Assembly (NCBI GenBank): GCA_041689935.1
Contig: JBDNFI010000007.1
Location: 1 to 64,000, forward strand
DNA: 64,000 nucleotides
From: CAXBDP01 sp041689935
GTDB lineage: Bacteria; Bacteroidota; Bacteroidia; Cytophagales; Cyclobacteriaceae
Reading direction: 5' to 3'
This document shows positions 53,375-62,604 of this stretch, one piece after another. The number at the start of each line of letters is the position of its first letter. The first letter of the stretch is position 1. The notes under the pieces are model-generated. The model was given only the letters and a program-made list of their open reading frames with translations. It was not told the origin of the DNA and ran no database searches. Position numbers and translations under genes: made by a program.

Positions 53375-54403
53375 ATGTGGAAATGGTTCTTTCTTTTAGT
53401 ATTTGTAATTTCCTGTGAGGCAAATAACGAATCTGCCACCTTAGTAAGCCTAGCGATTCCAGCGCATTTTCCACAACCGCCCGCTTTTCCTGATCGAAAT
53501 CCTTTGACAGAGCAAGGAATTGAGTTGGGTAGAATGCTTTTTTATGATCCTATCCTTTCTTCCAATGGAGCAGTTTCTTGTGCAACCTGCCACAACCCTC
53601 AAATCGCCTTTACAGATGGAATGCCAAGAACTCGCATGGGTGTATCACGCAATCCCTTAGATCGACATTCTCCAGCATTATTCAATTTGGCTTGGCATAC
53701 TGAGTTTTTCTGGGATGGAGGAGCAAAAGATTTAGAATCGCAAGCCTTTGGTCCATTGCAGCACCCCGACGAAATGGCAGCGGATATTGTGGCGGTTATT
53801 GAAAAAATGAATAGTGAAACTCGATATCCTACTTTATTTGAAAAAGCATTTGGGACGGATACTATCACCTCGGCAGCTATTGTAAGAGCCTTGGCGCAGT
53901 TTCAGAGAACCATTATTTCAGCAAACAGCCGATACGATCGGTATATGGCGGGAGGCGAATCACTTTCCTCTCTTGAATTGCAGGGGCTTGAGTTATTTAA
54001 TCAGCATTGTGATAGCTGTCATCAACCACCTTTATTTACTGATTTGGGCTATCATAACAATGGCTTGAATATTAACTTTTCAGCAGATAAGGAGGGTGTT
54101 TTTCAAGGGAGATATCGCATTAGTCTCGACTCCGCAGATATAGGAGCGTTCAAAACTCCTTCCCTTAGAAATGTGGCATTTACTGCACCCTATATGCATG
54201 ATGGTCGAATGAGAAGTTTGGATAGAGTACTAGATTTTTATGCTGGCGACATCAAATGGAGTGCTACACTATTAGGCCGTATTCCCAAAGACGGCTTTGG
54301 ATTTGATGATCAAGAAAAGGCAGCTTTAAAAGCATTTTTATTGAGTCTTGCAGATGAAGATTTTGCCAAGAACCCTAAGTATTTGAAGCCTTCTGCAAAT
54401 TAA
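53375..54403 (+). CDS. di-heme cytochrome c peroxidase lipoprotein (MauG/MbnH-like)
   Basis: 342 aa, lipobox VISC at Cys14, haem sites C69-ATC-H73 and C212-DSC-H216, and FKTPSLRNVAFTAPYMHDGRM near residue 265. It follows the MbnP stop without spacing and is a diverged paralogue of the first peroxidase, suggesting a pair with different roles. It ends opposite the lipase gene (the two stops overlap by 4 nt). An octamer lies at 53948-53955. Confidence 0.93.
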   Translation: MWKWFFLLVFVISCEANNESATLVSLAIPAHFPQPPAFPDRNPLTEQGIELGRMLFYDPILSSNGAVSCATCHNPQIAFTDGMPRTRMGVSRNPLDRHSPALFNLAWHTEFFWDGGAKDLESQAFGPLQHPDEMAADIVAVIEKMNSETRYPTLFEKAFGTDTITSAAIVRALAQFQRTIISANSRYDRYMAGGESLSSLELQGLELFNQHCDSCHQPPLFTDLGYHNNGLNINFSADKEGVFQGRYRISLDSADIGAFKTPSLRNVAFTAPYMHDGRMRSLDRVLDFYAGDIKWSATLLGRIPKDGFGFDDQEKAALKAFLLSLADEDFAKNPKYLKPSAN

Positions 54404-55233
54404 ATTGATTTTTCAATCCACTGAATCATCATTTCAATTACCTGCTTTTTGTCAAGATCATTATGCGGCTCATGGTAGGTATCTGCTAAGGATTTGTATT
54501 CGATGATATTAGCAAATTTCCCAGCCCATTCTTCCGATGCTTCGGCAGAAGTAATTTTATCGGCCTCACCGTGAAAAAGTAGAACTGGACAAATAGGAGC
54601 CGTTTGTTGAGCCAAAATATATTCACCCGAGGCCGTCATTTCAGTAAACATCCGTGCAGTTATTTTGGTATGAACCAAAGGATCTGCCAAGTAAGCCTCG
54701 CAAACAGCAGAATCTCTTGAAAGCAAGTTGGCATCTAGCCCATTCTCTTGAGATAATGCAGGGTAAATGCTTGATGCGATTTTTGCTAAAATTAGCTGCC
54801 AAGAAGCTGGTTCAAACGCTAATTTCAACAAGGGAGCAGAAATGATTGCTCCTTTAATTTTTGGTTTTTTTTCATAAAGGAATTTGGCAGTGAGACCGCC
54901 GCCCAAACTATGGCCATAGATGAAAATGGGAGTGTTTGGATATAAATCCTGAGCATGAATTAATAATAGTTGAAGATCTTCAATTAGATGATTAAAGCTT
55001 GGAGTGTGACCTCTTTTTCCTTCACTGCTACCATGACCTCTTAGGTCAAGACCTATAAAGCAAATGTTATGCTTATTGAATTCCTCAGCAACATGCTTGT
55101 AGCGACCGATATTTTCACCCAATCCATGGACAAGAATTACACAAGCTTTTGCAGCTACTTTTTCAGGTCCCCACCTCAAACCTTCTAAGGTAAACCCATC
55201 TTTGCTCTGGAGGAAAAATGTATTTATGGCCAT
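54400..55233 (-). CDS. alpha/beta-hydrolase, monoacylglycerol lipase-like
   Basis: 277 aa, no signal peptide. Nucleophile elbow GHSLGG with Ser109, oxyanion region LVHGLGEN (about 34-41), GLDLRGHGSSEG, an acid in HGEADKITS near residue 223 and the His of TYHEPHND near residue 258. The set matches lysophospholipase/monoglyceride lipase-like hydrolases. Substrate unknown. Its stop overlaps that of the peroxidase gene by 4 nt, tail to tail. Confidence 0.88.
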   Translation of the reverse strand: MAINTFFLQSKDGFTLEGLRWGPEKVAAKACVILVHGLGENIGRYKHVAEEFNKHNICFIGLDLRGHGSSEGKRGHTPSFNHLIEDLQLLLIHAQDLYPNTPIFIYGHSLGGGLTAKFLYEKKPKIKGAIISAPLLKLAFEPASWQLILAKIASSIYPALSQENGLDANLLSRDSAVCEAYLADPLVHTKITARMFTEMTASGEYILAQQTAPICPVLLFHGEADKITSAEASEEWAGKFANIIEYKSLADTYHEPHNDLDKKQVIEMMIQWIEKSI

Positions 55234-55363
55234 TTAATGCTTTTTCCTTACCTTAATTCTAATTGTTTTGGAATGTAAGAATTTTCTTTGGTAAATAGAG
55301 AGATTGATTACAGAAAATTTATCCATCCATGAGTGCATGTTTTATCAACTGAATGAATTCAGC

Positions 55364-55371
55364 TAAATTTG
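55364..55371 (+). promoter_or_regulatory. -7 element candidate of glpK
   Basis: TAAATTTG matches TAnnTTTG and lies 13 bp before the ATG at 55385, giving a very short leader. Not supported by a good -33 box. Confidence 0.3.
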
Positions 55372-55384
55372 ACAATTTAATAAA

Positions 55385-56881
55385 ATGACAAAATCGTATA
55401 TCGTTGCCTTAGACCAAGGAACCACATCAAGCAGAGCTTTACTTTTCTCAATCAAAGAGAATAAAGTAATTGATATTCAACAGAAGGAATTCACCCAATT
55501 TTTTCCTGAAAATGGTTGGGTTGAGCATGATGCTTTGGAGATTTGGGAATCTCAGTGGGAAGTGTTTGACAAATTGATGCAAAAAAATAATCTTACAGCC
55601 AAAGACCTTGTAGGAGTTGGCATTACCAATCAGCGAGAAACAACAGTAATTTGGGATAAGACTAGCAGCGAGCCGCTTTACCATGCGATTGTTTGGCAGG
55701 ATAAGCGAACCGCTCCAATTTGCGAATGGCTCAAGGAGGAAGGTTGGACGGACTATATCAAAACAAAAACTGGGTTAATTCCTGATAGCTATTTTTCAGG
55801 CACCAAGGTGAAATGGCTTATGGATAATGTGCCCGAAATAAAAGAGCACGTAATTAGTAAAAACGCATGTTTTGGTACCATAGATTCGTGGATCATTTGG
55901 AATTTGACCAAAGGTAAAGTCCATGCGACTGATTACACCAATGCCTCCCGCACCATGATTTATGATATTGATGCCCTAAAGTGGGACGAAAAGCTTCTTG
56001 AGGTTTTAGGGATTCCTGCCCATATTCTGCCTGAGGTGAAAGCATCCGCCGCTGATTTTGGGAGTTTCCTATACAAAGGTGAATCTATACCAATATTGGC
56101 AGTGGCTGGCGATCAGCAAGCTGCACTATTTGGGCAGGTTTGCTTCGAGCCAGGCATGGCTAAGAACACCTATGGAACGGGTTGTTTTATGTTGATGAAT
56201 ACTGGTGAGGAACGTATAGTTTCCAACCATGGTTTACTTACGACCATCGCTTGGGGGCTAGATGGTAAAATAGAATACGCATTGGAAGGGTCCGTTTTTA
56301 TAGCAGGAGCTGCCGTTCAATGGCTTAGAGATGGCCTGCGTATAATCGACTCAGCTCCAGATTCTTCCTATTTTGCCTCTAAAGTTGGGCTTGAGCATGG
56401 CGTATATGTAGTGCCGGCATTTACAGGCTTGGGTGCGCCCTATTGGGATATGTACGCCCGTGGAGCCATATTTGGCTTAACACGCGATACCGGAAAAGAC
56501 CATATCGTGAGAGCAACCTTGGAATCTCTTGCCTACCAAAGTCGTGATGTGTTAGAAGCGATGGAACAAGATGCTGGATTGAAGCTGAAAACATTGAAAG
56601 TAGATGGTGGAGCAGCGGCAAATGATTTCCTAATGCAATTTCAGGCAGATGTATTGCAAACAAATGTAGAGAGACCTGTAATTATTGAATCTACAGCTTT
56701 AGGTGTAGTGTATTTGGCAGGGCTCCAAGCAGGTGTTTGGACCAAAAAGCAGTTGGAAGAAAAGCGGGAGGTAGGGGCTTGCTTCGAACCTGAAATGGAA
56801 AATGATAAAGTAGAAAGGCTATACAAAGGCTGGAAAAAAGCCGTGAAGCGCAGCATGGCTTGGACAAAAGATGAAGATTAA
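55385..56881 (+). CDS. glpK: glycerol kinase
   Basis: Phosphorylates glycerol to sn-glycerol-3-phosphate with ATP. 498 aa, FGGY family, with phosphate motif DQGTTSSRALLF (about 9-20), the GlpK signature near GVGITNQRETTVIWD (about 78-92) and DGGAAANDFLMQFQAD near residue 403. Full length; no mutation in visible catalytic residues. glpF and glpD do not follow here. Next to a lipase, so glycerol released from lipids could be the supply (inferred). Two octamers inside. Confidence 0.95.
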   Translation: MTKSYIVALDQGTTSSRALLFSIKENKVIDIQQKEFTQFFPENGWVEHDALEIWESQWEVFDKLMQKNNLTAKDLVGVGITNQRETTVIWDKTSSEPLYHAIVWQDKRTAPICEWLKEEGWTDYIKTKTGLIPDSYFSGTKVKWLMDNVPEIKEHVISKNACFGTIDSWIIWNLTKGKVHATDYTNASRTMIYDIDALKWDEKLLEVLGIPAHILPEVKASAADFGSFLYKGESIPILAVAGDQQAALFGQVCFEPGMAKNTYGTGCFMLMNTGEERIVSNHGLLTTIAWGLDGKIEYALEGSVFIAGAAVQWLRDGLRIIDSAPDSSYFASKVGLEHGVYVVPAFTGLGAPYWDMYARGAIFGLTRDTGKDHIVRATLESLAYQSRDVLEAMEQDAGLKLKTLKVDGGAAANDFLMQFQADVLQTNVERPVIIESTALGVVYLAGLQAGVWTKKQLEEKREVGACFEPEMENDKVERLYKGWKKAVKRSMAWTKDED

Positions 56882-56932
56882 GCTAAGGGAAAATGCGAAA
56901 TACTGCTAATTTTACGTTTCCATTCCATAGCC

Positions 56933-59689
56933 ATGATTAGAAAATTTTTCACCGTCTTTATCGTCCTTTTAGTTATTGGTATCGGAGCCTTTTTTCTATG
57001 GGAAAAATACTTTTCAAAAAATATTGATAATAGCTGGAAATTGATTCCTGAAAACGCATTAATCGTCTATGAAACAGATGATTTGGTGAAAAGCTGGAAT
57101 GAATGGGAAAGTGGTGAAATTTGGAAAATAATTGAAGAGATTCCTGCTGCTGGAGCTATCCGCAGCAATCTTGATCGGGTGGATTCGCTCACAGGAAGAG
57201 ACGGAAGCTTAGACCGAATTTTACGAGGCAAAAAATTTCTAGCCAGTTTGCATACTACCTCGCGCAATGAATTTGACTTTCTGTTTAGTTTCCCGTATCC
57301 TCCCGCCAATGGAGATGCCAGTTTGCAGAAAGTGCTCGATAATTACCAATCCGCTGGTTTTAGTGTGAGTTCGAGAAATCACCGTGGATTCACTCTAACG
57401 GAAATAAACCATCCTTCAAATGGCGATATCCTTACACTTTTAGTTACAAACGGATTTATATCGGCATCTTTTACGCCATTCTTGGTGGAGGATGTGGTAA
57501 GACTGCTTGATGAAAATGATAGCCGGCAATCATTCGACCAATCAAATGCGCAGATATTTACCTACACGAATAGTCAAAATCCTTTCGGGAATTTCTATTT
57601 CAACTTGAAAAGATTAGATGAATTAGCTTCTATTTTTTCCGAATTTGGTACTGAGAATTGGTTGAGTTCTTACAAGGAAATTGCAAACACCACCAAACTA
57701 CAAGTAAGCCAAGAGGCTAATAGAATTAGACTTAAAGGAATATCAGCTTCGGGAACTGAGCCGACTCAAAATTTCCTAAATACGTTTGCCAAGCAAACTA
57801 AAGGAAAGATTTCCATCGGGAAGCTAATTCCACAGCAGACTGCCTATTTTCTGCATTATTATCTTTCAGACTTCGAGGCTTGGCAGAGCAGTTTGCAAGG
57901 ATATTGGCAAGTTCATCATTCCAGTCTTATAGCTGGTAGGCAGAAGGTTACGGATAAATACAATGTTTCCTTAAGTAATTTTGGCAAGTGGACAGGAAAT
58001 GAAGTATCCTTAATTTTACTAAATTCCTTGAGTAAAAGTGGAAGCCCAAAATTAGTCATTGTCGAATTGGCCGATGCGGAAACCGCGATGTCTGAGTTGG
58101 ATAGATTTGGTCTGCAAGTGGAGGGTTTAAACGGAGATACACTTTATAAGGAGCGTTTTGGTGAATTGGATATTCGCTTACTAAATGTGCCAGAAGTCCC
58201 ATATTACTGGTTAGGAGAGGCTTTTTCAGGATTTCCGCAATCTTACTATGCTGAGTACGAAAACAAACTGCTTATTTCAAATGAAATAGAAGTGTTGAAA
58301 CAGCTCATTCGAGATATTGAGGAAGGGACTACTTGGGCGATAGATAACCAAACATGGGATAGCCAATTGAGTCCAGCAAATATTACGAGCATCGTAAATA
58401 CCCCGAATCTTTGGAATATCCTTTTGGCGAATTTGGCGAAACCATGGGCAAAGTTTTTCTCGGAGAATGAGGCTATTCTATTAACATTTGAAAGAGCCTT
58501 TCTGCAATTGGGAAACAATCGGGCTGATTTCGAAACGGAAATTAGCTTGGAGTATGTGAAGCCAAAGGATGATTTGGATAAGAATCTTAATTTCACGGTG
58601 AGCCAGCGGACAATATTGGGCGCTCCGATAACCTCCCGCCCATTCCAACTTCGCCATTTGCAAACGGGTGAATTAGAAACTTTTATACAAACTGCCAACG
58701 ACCACCTTCACATCATTGGTCAGTCGGGTGATATCATCCTTAAAAAGAGCCTCGGTTCAGCCATAATTTCGGATATTTTTCCCATCGACTTTTATAAAAA
58801 TGGTGAAACCCAGTATTTGTTTATTACAGAAAATAACGTCATTCATCTCCTTGACAGACAAGGGAATAATGTAGGGTCTTACCCAGATAGTCCTGACAAT
58901 ATGCAACAGCAGGTGCAGAGTCTGAATGTGCTCGATTACGATAATTCAAAGAATTATACTATCCTGATTACAGATGCTACAGGAAATATTTTCTTGTACG
59001 ATCAGTTTATGAATAACCTAGCAGGTTGGCAGCCTGTGCAGCTAAATGGACTGTTTTCTCAAGTACCGTTTCATCTGAGTGTGCGAACGAGAGATTATAT
59101 TATTGCCTCGCAATCAAAGGGTTTTATCCACGCATTGGATAAGGACGGACTGCCTGCGCCAGGTTTTCCGATTGATGTGAGAGGAAGATTAGGAAGTTCG
59201 TTTTTTATAGAATATGGAAATACTGCGGCCAATACTTTGCTAACAACCATAACGGAGGAGGGCGAAATAATACAAATCAATTTGCAAGGGAATATTACTA
59301 AGCGGGAGCAATTGATAAAGCCTAGTAGAGATAGCAAATACTATTTGGTAAATGATGAAGGTGGAAGAACGTTTTCCATAGTGAGACAAGATTTCAATCA
59401 ACTTTCCTTTTTAGATCAGGACGGAAATCTGCGCTTCCAAACTAACTTGGTGGCGGGAGGTAAACTTTCCTTTCAATATTATTATTTTGCTCCAGGTCAA
59501 GAAGTATTTGTGGTAAATGACCCTGTGCAGGAATTTTCTTTCCTTTATTCCTCGGAAGGCAGATTAATCAAAGAGCGCCCTTTAGAAAGCAGTAAGCAAG
59601 TTTCAGTGCAATATTTTCCTCAAAGTGGCAGCTATCAAATATTCACTAGCTATTTGGATCAAGCTTTAGTTTTCTCCTTTGAGTCTTAA
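56933..59689 (+). CDS. large DUF3352-like membrane-anchored protein
   Basis: 918 aa with one N-terminal membrane anchor (about 5-24), then a soluble export domain. The beginning (WKLIPENALIVYETDDLVKSW) fits DUF3352-type proteins. Residues ~600-918 contain repeated beta-propeller-like units: QYLFITENNVIHLLDRQGN, YTILITDATGNIFLYD, YIIASQSKGFIHALDKDG. Function unknown; the propeller suggests protein contact at the periplasmic face. It precedes the MscS channel by 32 nt and may be co-transcribed. Three octamers lie inside. Confidence 0.7.
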   Translation: MIRKFFTVFIVLLVIGIGAFFLWEKYFSKNIDNSWKLIPENALIVYETDDLVKSWNEWESGEIWKIIEEIPAAGAIRSNLDRVDSLTGRDGSLDRILRGKKFLASLHTTSRNEFDFLFSFPYPPANGDASLQKVLDNYQSAGFSVSSRNHRGFTLTEINHPSNGDILTLLVTNGFISASFTPFLVEDVVRLLDENDSRQSFDQSNAQIFTYTNSQNPFGNFYFNLKRLDELASIFSEFGTENWLSSYKEIANTTKLQVSQEANRIRLKGISASGTEPTQNFLNTFAKQTKGKISIGKLIPQQTAYFLHYYLSDFEAWQSSLQGYWQVHHSSLIAGRQKVTDKYNVSLSNFGKWTGNEVSLILLNSLSKSGSPKLVIVELADAETAMSELDRFGLQVEGLNGDTLYKERFGELDIRLLNVPEVPYYWLGEAFSGFPQSYYAEYENKLLISNEIEVLKQLIRDIEEGTTWAIDNQTWDSQLSPANITSIVNTPNLWNILLANLAKPWAKFFSENEAILLTFERAFLQLGNNRADFETEISLEYVKPKDDLDKNLNFTVSQRTILGAPITSRPFQLRHLQTGELETFIQTANDHLHIIGQSGDIILKKSLGSAIISDIFPIDFYKNGETQYLFITENNVIHLLDRQGNNVGSYPDSPDNMQQQVQSLNVLDYDNSKNYTILITDATGNIFLYDQFMNNLAGWQPVQLNGLFSQVPFHLSVRTRDYIIASQSKGFIHALDKDGLPAPGFPIDVRGRLGSSFFIEYGNTAANTLLTTITEEGEIIQINLQGNITKREQLIKPSRDSKYYLVNDEGGRTFSIVRQDFNQLSFLDQDGNLRFQTNLVAGGKLSFQYYYFAPGQEVFVVNDPVQEFSFLYSSEGRLIKERPLESSKQVSVQYFPQSGSYQIFTSYLDQALVFSFES

Positions 59690-59721
59690 ATCGTAAATTT
59701 GATTTTAGATCAAGTAAGCCG

Positions 59722-61398
59722 ATGAGAAAAGTATTATATGTTATTGCACTCCTGTTGTGTTTTGCTGCCAGTCCAGCCTTCACAATATTTGCTTATAGCC
59801 AAGTACCTGCCAATAGTCAGCAGGAGCCCGATCCTGAAATCAATTTATCATCGCCTTATGGAGCGGTGTCTACCCATCTGAAGTATTTGCAAGATGATAC
59901 ATATCGACCTGATTTGGCTGCCAAGCCATTTTTACGCTCAGGTATCAGTGAGGAAAGAGCAGAAGAATTAGCCATCAAACTCTATCAATATTACAATGCA
60001 AAGGGCTTTTATATTGACTTGGATCAGATTCCGAGAAGTCCCAATTATTTTGATAGTACCAAGAATAAGGCTGTTTATGAAATTGTGCCATTGCATAGCG
60101 AGGTATTTGTAGAGAAGGTAGGAAATCAATGGCTTTATTCAAATAAGTCCATTGCAGAGGTGGACAGATTGCACAAGGAGACCTTCCCTTTTGGTACGGA
60201 TAAATTATTGGCCTTGCTCCCTGAAATCGGACAGGATAGGTATTTAGGGCTTTATTTATGGCAACTTATAGGGCTTCTTGTAATTATTTTGGTGGGATTA
60301 ATCCTCCACAAATTATTTACTTTTATTATTGAAATTGGTCTATTTAAAATCTTGGCAAAATATGGGTATACAGATGTCGGACGTAAATACTTACTTCCGG
60401 TAGCCAGACCATTTTCTTATTTTCTAATGATTGCCTATGCTCTTGTATTTGTGCGCATTTTGCAACTTCCAGTTGAGTCAGGCAGGTTTATTATTGGCAC
60501 CTTAAATATTCTGCAGCCACTTGCAGTAACTATAGTATTCTACAAATTGGTGGATGTTTTCGGATCCTATCTGAAGATAATGGCTCTAAAAACCGAAAGT
60601 ACCCTCGATGATCAATTAGTGCCCTTAGTTCGGAAAGCGCTAAAGTTTTTCGTCGTGATAGTAGGTGGATTGATCATCCTAAGAGAAGGGCTGAATGTAG
60701 ATATTTGGCCAATATTGACAGGTTTATCTATTGGAGGGTTGGCTGTGGCTCTTGCCGCCCAAGACACGCTGAAAAATTTCTTTGGTTCTATCATGATTTT
60801 TATAGACAAGCCCTTCCAAATTGGTCATTGGATTACCAGCGGCGATATTGATGGCACAGTAGAAGAAGTAGGTTTTAGATCTACTCGTATTCGTACGTTT
60901 CGCAATTCGTTGATGTACGTACCAAATGCCAAATTAGCCGATAGCGTAGTCGATAATCATGGTTTGCGGGTGTATAGGAGGTTTTTCACCACCATTACCG
61001 TAACCTACGATACTCCTCCTGCTTTGGTAGAGTTATTTGTAGAGGGCTTACGAACCATTGTGGAAAAGCATCCTGATACAAGAAAAGATACTTTCCATAT
61101 TTATTTCAATGACTTAGGCGCTCATTCCTTGAATATTATGTTTTATATATTCTTTAATGTACCCACTTGGGGAGAGGAATTAAGAGCAAGACATGAAGTA
61201 TTGATTGAAGTAATGAAATTGGCAGAAACACTAGGAGTGAGGTTCGCATTCCCAACACAAACATTACATTTGGAGGAGGTGCCAGGACTCGAATCCTTGA
61301 CACCAATTTATCCTAGCGATAAAACTGAACTAAGAAATCGCTTGGAAGCTTACTATACAAGTGGAAAATCAGAAGTAAAAAGTAAAGACAAACAATAA
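59722..61398 (+). CDS. MscS-family mechanosensitive channel
   Basis: 558 aa. Signal-like N-terminus (about 1-25), a ~170-residue periplasmic domain, then several membrane segments and the MscS core: pore-lining GLSIGGLAVALAAQDTLKNFF near residue 333, the beta domain with FIDKPFQIGHWITSG and VEEVGFRSTRIRTF, and a C-terminal alpha/beta part. Longer than E. coli MscS owing to the N-terminal domain. Releases solutes on hypo-osmotic shock. It follows the DUF3352-like gene by 32 nt and precedes the sulfur enzyme by 10 nt. Confidence 0.92.
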   Translation: MRKVLYVIALLLCFAASPAFTIFAYSQVPANSQQEPDPEINLSSPYGAVSTHLKYLQDDTYRPDLAAKPFLRSGISEERAEELAIKLYQYYNAKGFYIDLDQIPRSPNYFDSTKNKAVYEIVPLHSEVFVEKVGNQWLYSNKSIAEVDRLHKETFPFGTDKLLALLPEIGQDRYLGLYLWQLIGLLVIILVGLILHKLFTFIIEIGLFKILAKYGYTDVGRKYLLPVARPFSYFLMIAYALVFVRILQLPVESGRFIIGTLNILQPLAVTIVFYKLVDVFGSYLKIMALKTESTLDDQLVPLVRKALKFFVVIVGGLIILREGLNVDIWPILTGLSIGGLAVALAAQDTLKNFFGSIMIFIDKPFQIGHWITSGDIDGTVEEVGFRSTRIRTFRNSLMYVPNAKLADSVVDNHGLRVYRRFFTTITVTYDTPPALVELFVEGLRTIVEKHPDTRKDTFHIYFNDLGAHSLNIMFYIFFNVPTWGEELRARHEVLIEVMKLAETLGVRFAFPTQTLHLEEVPGLESLTPIYPSDKTELRNRLEAYYTSGKSEVKSKDKQ

Positions 61399-61408
61399 AT
61401 ACTATTAT

Positions 61409-62548
61409 ATGAAATTTGGAACCAAGGCCGTTCATGCTGGTGTAGAGCCAGACCCAACCACAGGAGCTATCATGACTCCCATTTATCAGACTTCAACGTA
61501 TGTGCAATCTTCGCCTGGAGATCATAAAGGCTATGAATATTCTCGAACGCACAATCCAACGAGAGATGCTTTACAAAAAAGTTTGGCAGCTCTGGAAAAT
61601 GGGAAATTTGGCCTCTGTTTTTCATCTGGCATGGGCGCTATTGATTCGGTAGTGAAGCTTTTGCAACCGGGTGATGAAGTGATAAGCACCAACGATTTAT
61701 ATGGCGGAACTTATCGTATTTTCACGAAAGTATTTGAGCCATTAGGTATCAAATTCAAGTTTGTAGGGATGAATGACCTAAAGGCCGTAGAAGAGGCAAT
61801 AAGTCCCAAAACACGTCTTATCTGGGTGGAAACTCCAACCAACCCGATGATGAGCATTATAGATATTAAAGCGATCGTAGCCATTGCTAAAAAGGCTAAT
61901 GCAATCCTTGCGGTAGACAATACCTTTGCCACACCTGCTTTACAAAACCCACTCGACTTGGGTGCAGACTTGGTAATGCATTCTGTCACCAAATATATTT
62001 CTGGGCACAGCGATGTGGTAATGGGTGCGTTGGTGACAAGCGATCAAATATTACATGAGCGCTTAATGTTCCTCCAAAACTCTTGTGGTGCTACTCCAGG
62101 TCCACAAGATTGCTTTTTGGTTTTGCGTGGTATCAAAACACTTCATTTAAGAATGGATAGGCATTGTAGCAATGGAATTGTCGTCGCCAACTATCTGAAA
62201 TCTCATCCGAAAATAGAGAAAGTATACTGGCCAGGTTTTGAAGATCATCCAAATCATGCCATAGCTGCCTCGCAAATGAGCGGCTTCGGTGGAATGATCA
62301 GCTTTACTTTGAAAGGTGATAATATGCAAGATGCATTGCGCGTGTTAGAATCATTGAAGCTATTTGCTTTGGCAGAATCCCTCGGAGGCGTGGAGTCACT
62401 TTGTGGCCACCCTGCAAGTATGACACATGCAAGTATTCCTGCTGAGGAGCGTATTAAATCAGGTTTAAAAGACACGCTTATTCGCTTGAGTGTGGGCATC
62501 GAAGACCCAGAAGATTTGATTGAAGACTTGAAGCAAGCAATTGGTTGA
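61409..62548 (+). CDS. PLP-dependent trans-sulfuration enzyme (cystathionine gamma-synthase/lyase)
   Basis: 379 aa, Cys/Met metabolism PLP family. Markers: YSRTHNPTRDALQKSLAALE (about 44-63), FSSGMGAID, PLP lysine Lys195 in SVTKYISGHSD, and the C-terminal SLGGVESLCGHPASMTHASIP. Whether it acts as a synthase (methionine branch) or lyase cannot be decided from these motifs. Starts 10 nt after the MscS gene; followed by a terminator shared with the convergent gene. Confidence 0.92.
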   Translation: MKFGTKAVHAGVEPDPTTGAIMTPIYQTSTYVQSSPGDHKGYEYSRTHNPTRDALQKSLAALENGKFGLCFSSGMGAIDSVVKLLQPGDEVISTNDLYGGTYRIFTKVFEPLGIKFKFVGMNDLKAVEEAISPKTRLIWVETPTNPMMSIIDIKAIVAIAKKANAILAVDNTFATPALQNPLDLGADLVMHSVTKYISGHSDVVMGALVTSDQILHERLMFLQNSCGATPGPQDCFLVLRGIKTLHLRMDRHCSNGIVVANYLKSHPKIEKVYWPGFEDHPNHAIAASQMSGFGGMISFTLKGDNMQDALRVLESLKLFALAESLGGVESLCGHPASMTHASIPAEERIKSGLKDTLIRLSVGIEDPEDLIEDLKQAIG

Positions 62549-62574
62549 TTTTACTGATTAGTTTTTGTAGAAAG

Positions 62575-62604
62575 CCACCTTCAATTGATTGAGGGTGGTT
62601 TTTT
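62575..62604. terminator. bidirectional terminator between convergent genes
   Basis: A 10-bp stem (ccaccttcaa / ttgagggtgg, one wobble) with a 4-nt loop and six T on the plus strand, 27 bp after the sulfur-enzyme stop and touching the stop of the gene at 62603. Confidence 0.65.
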
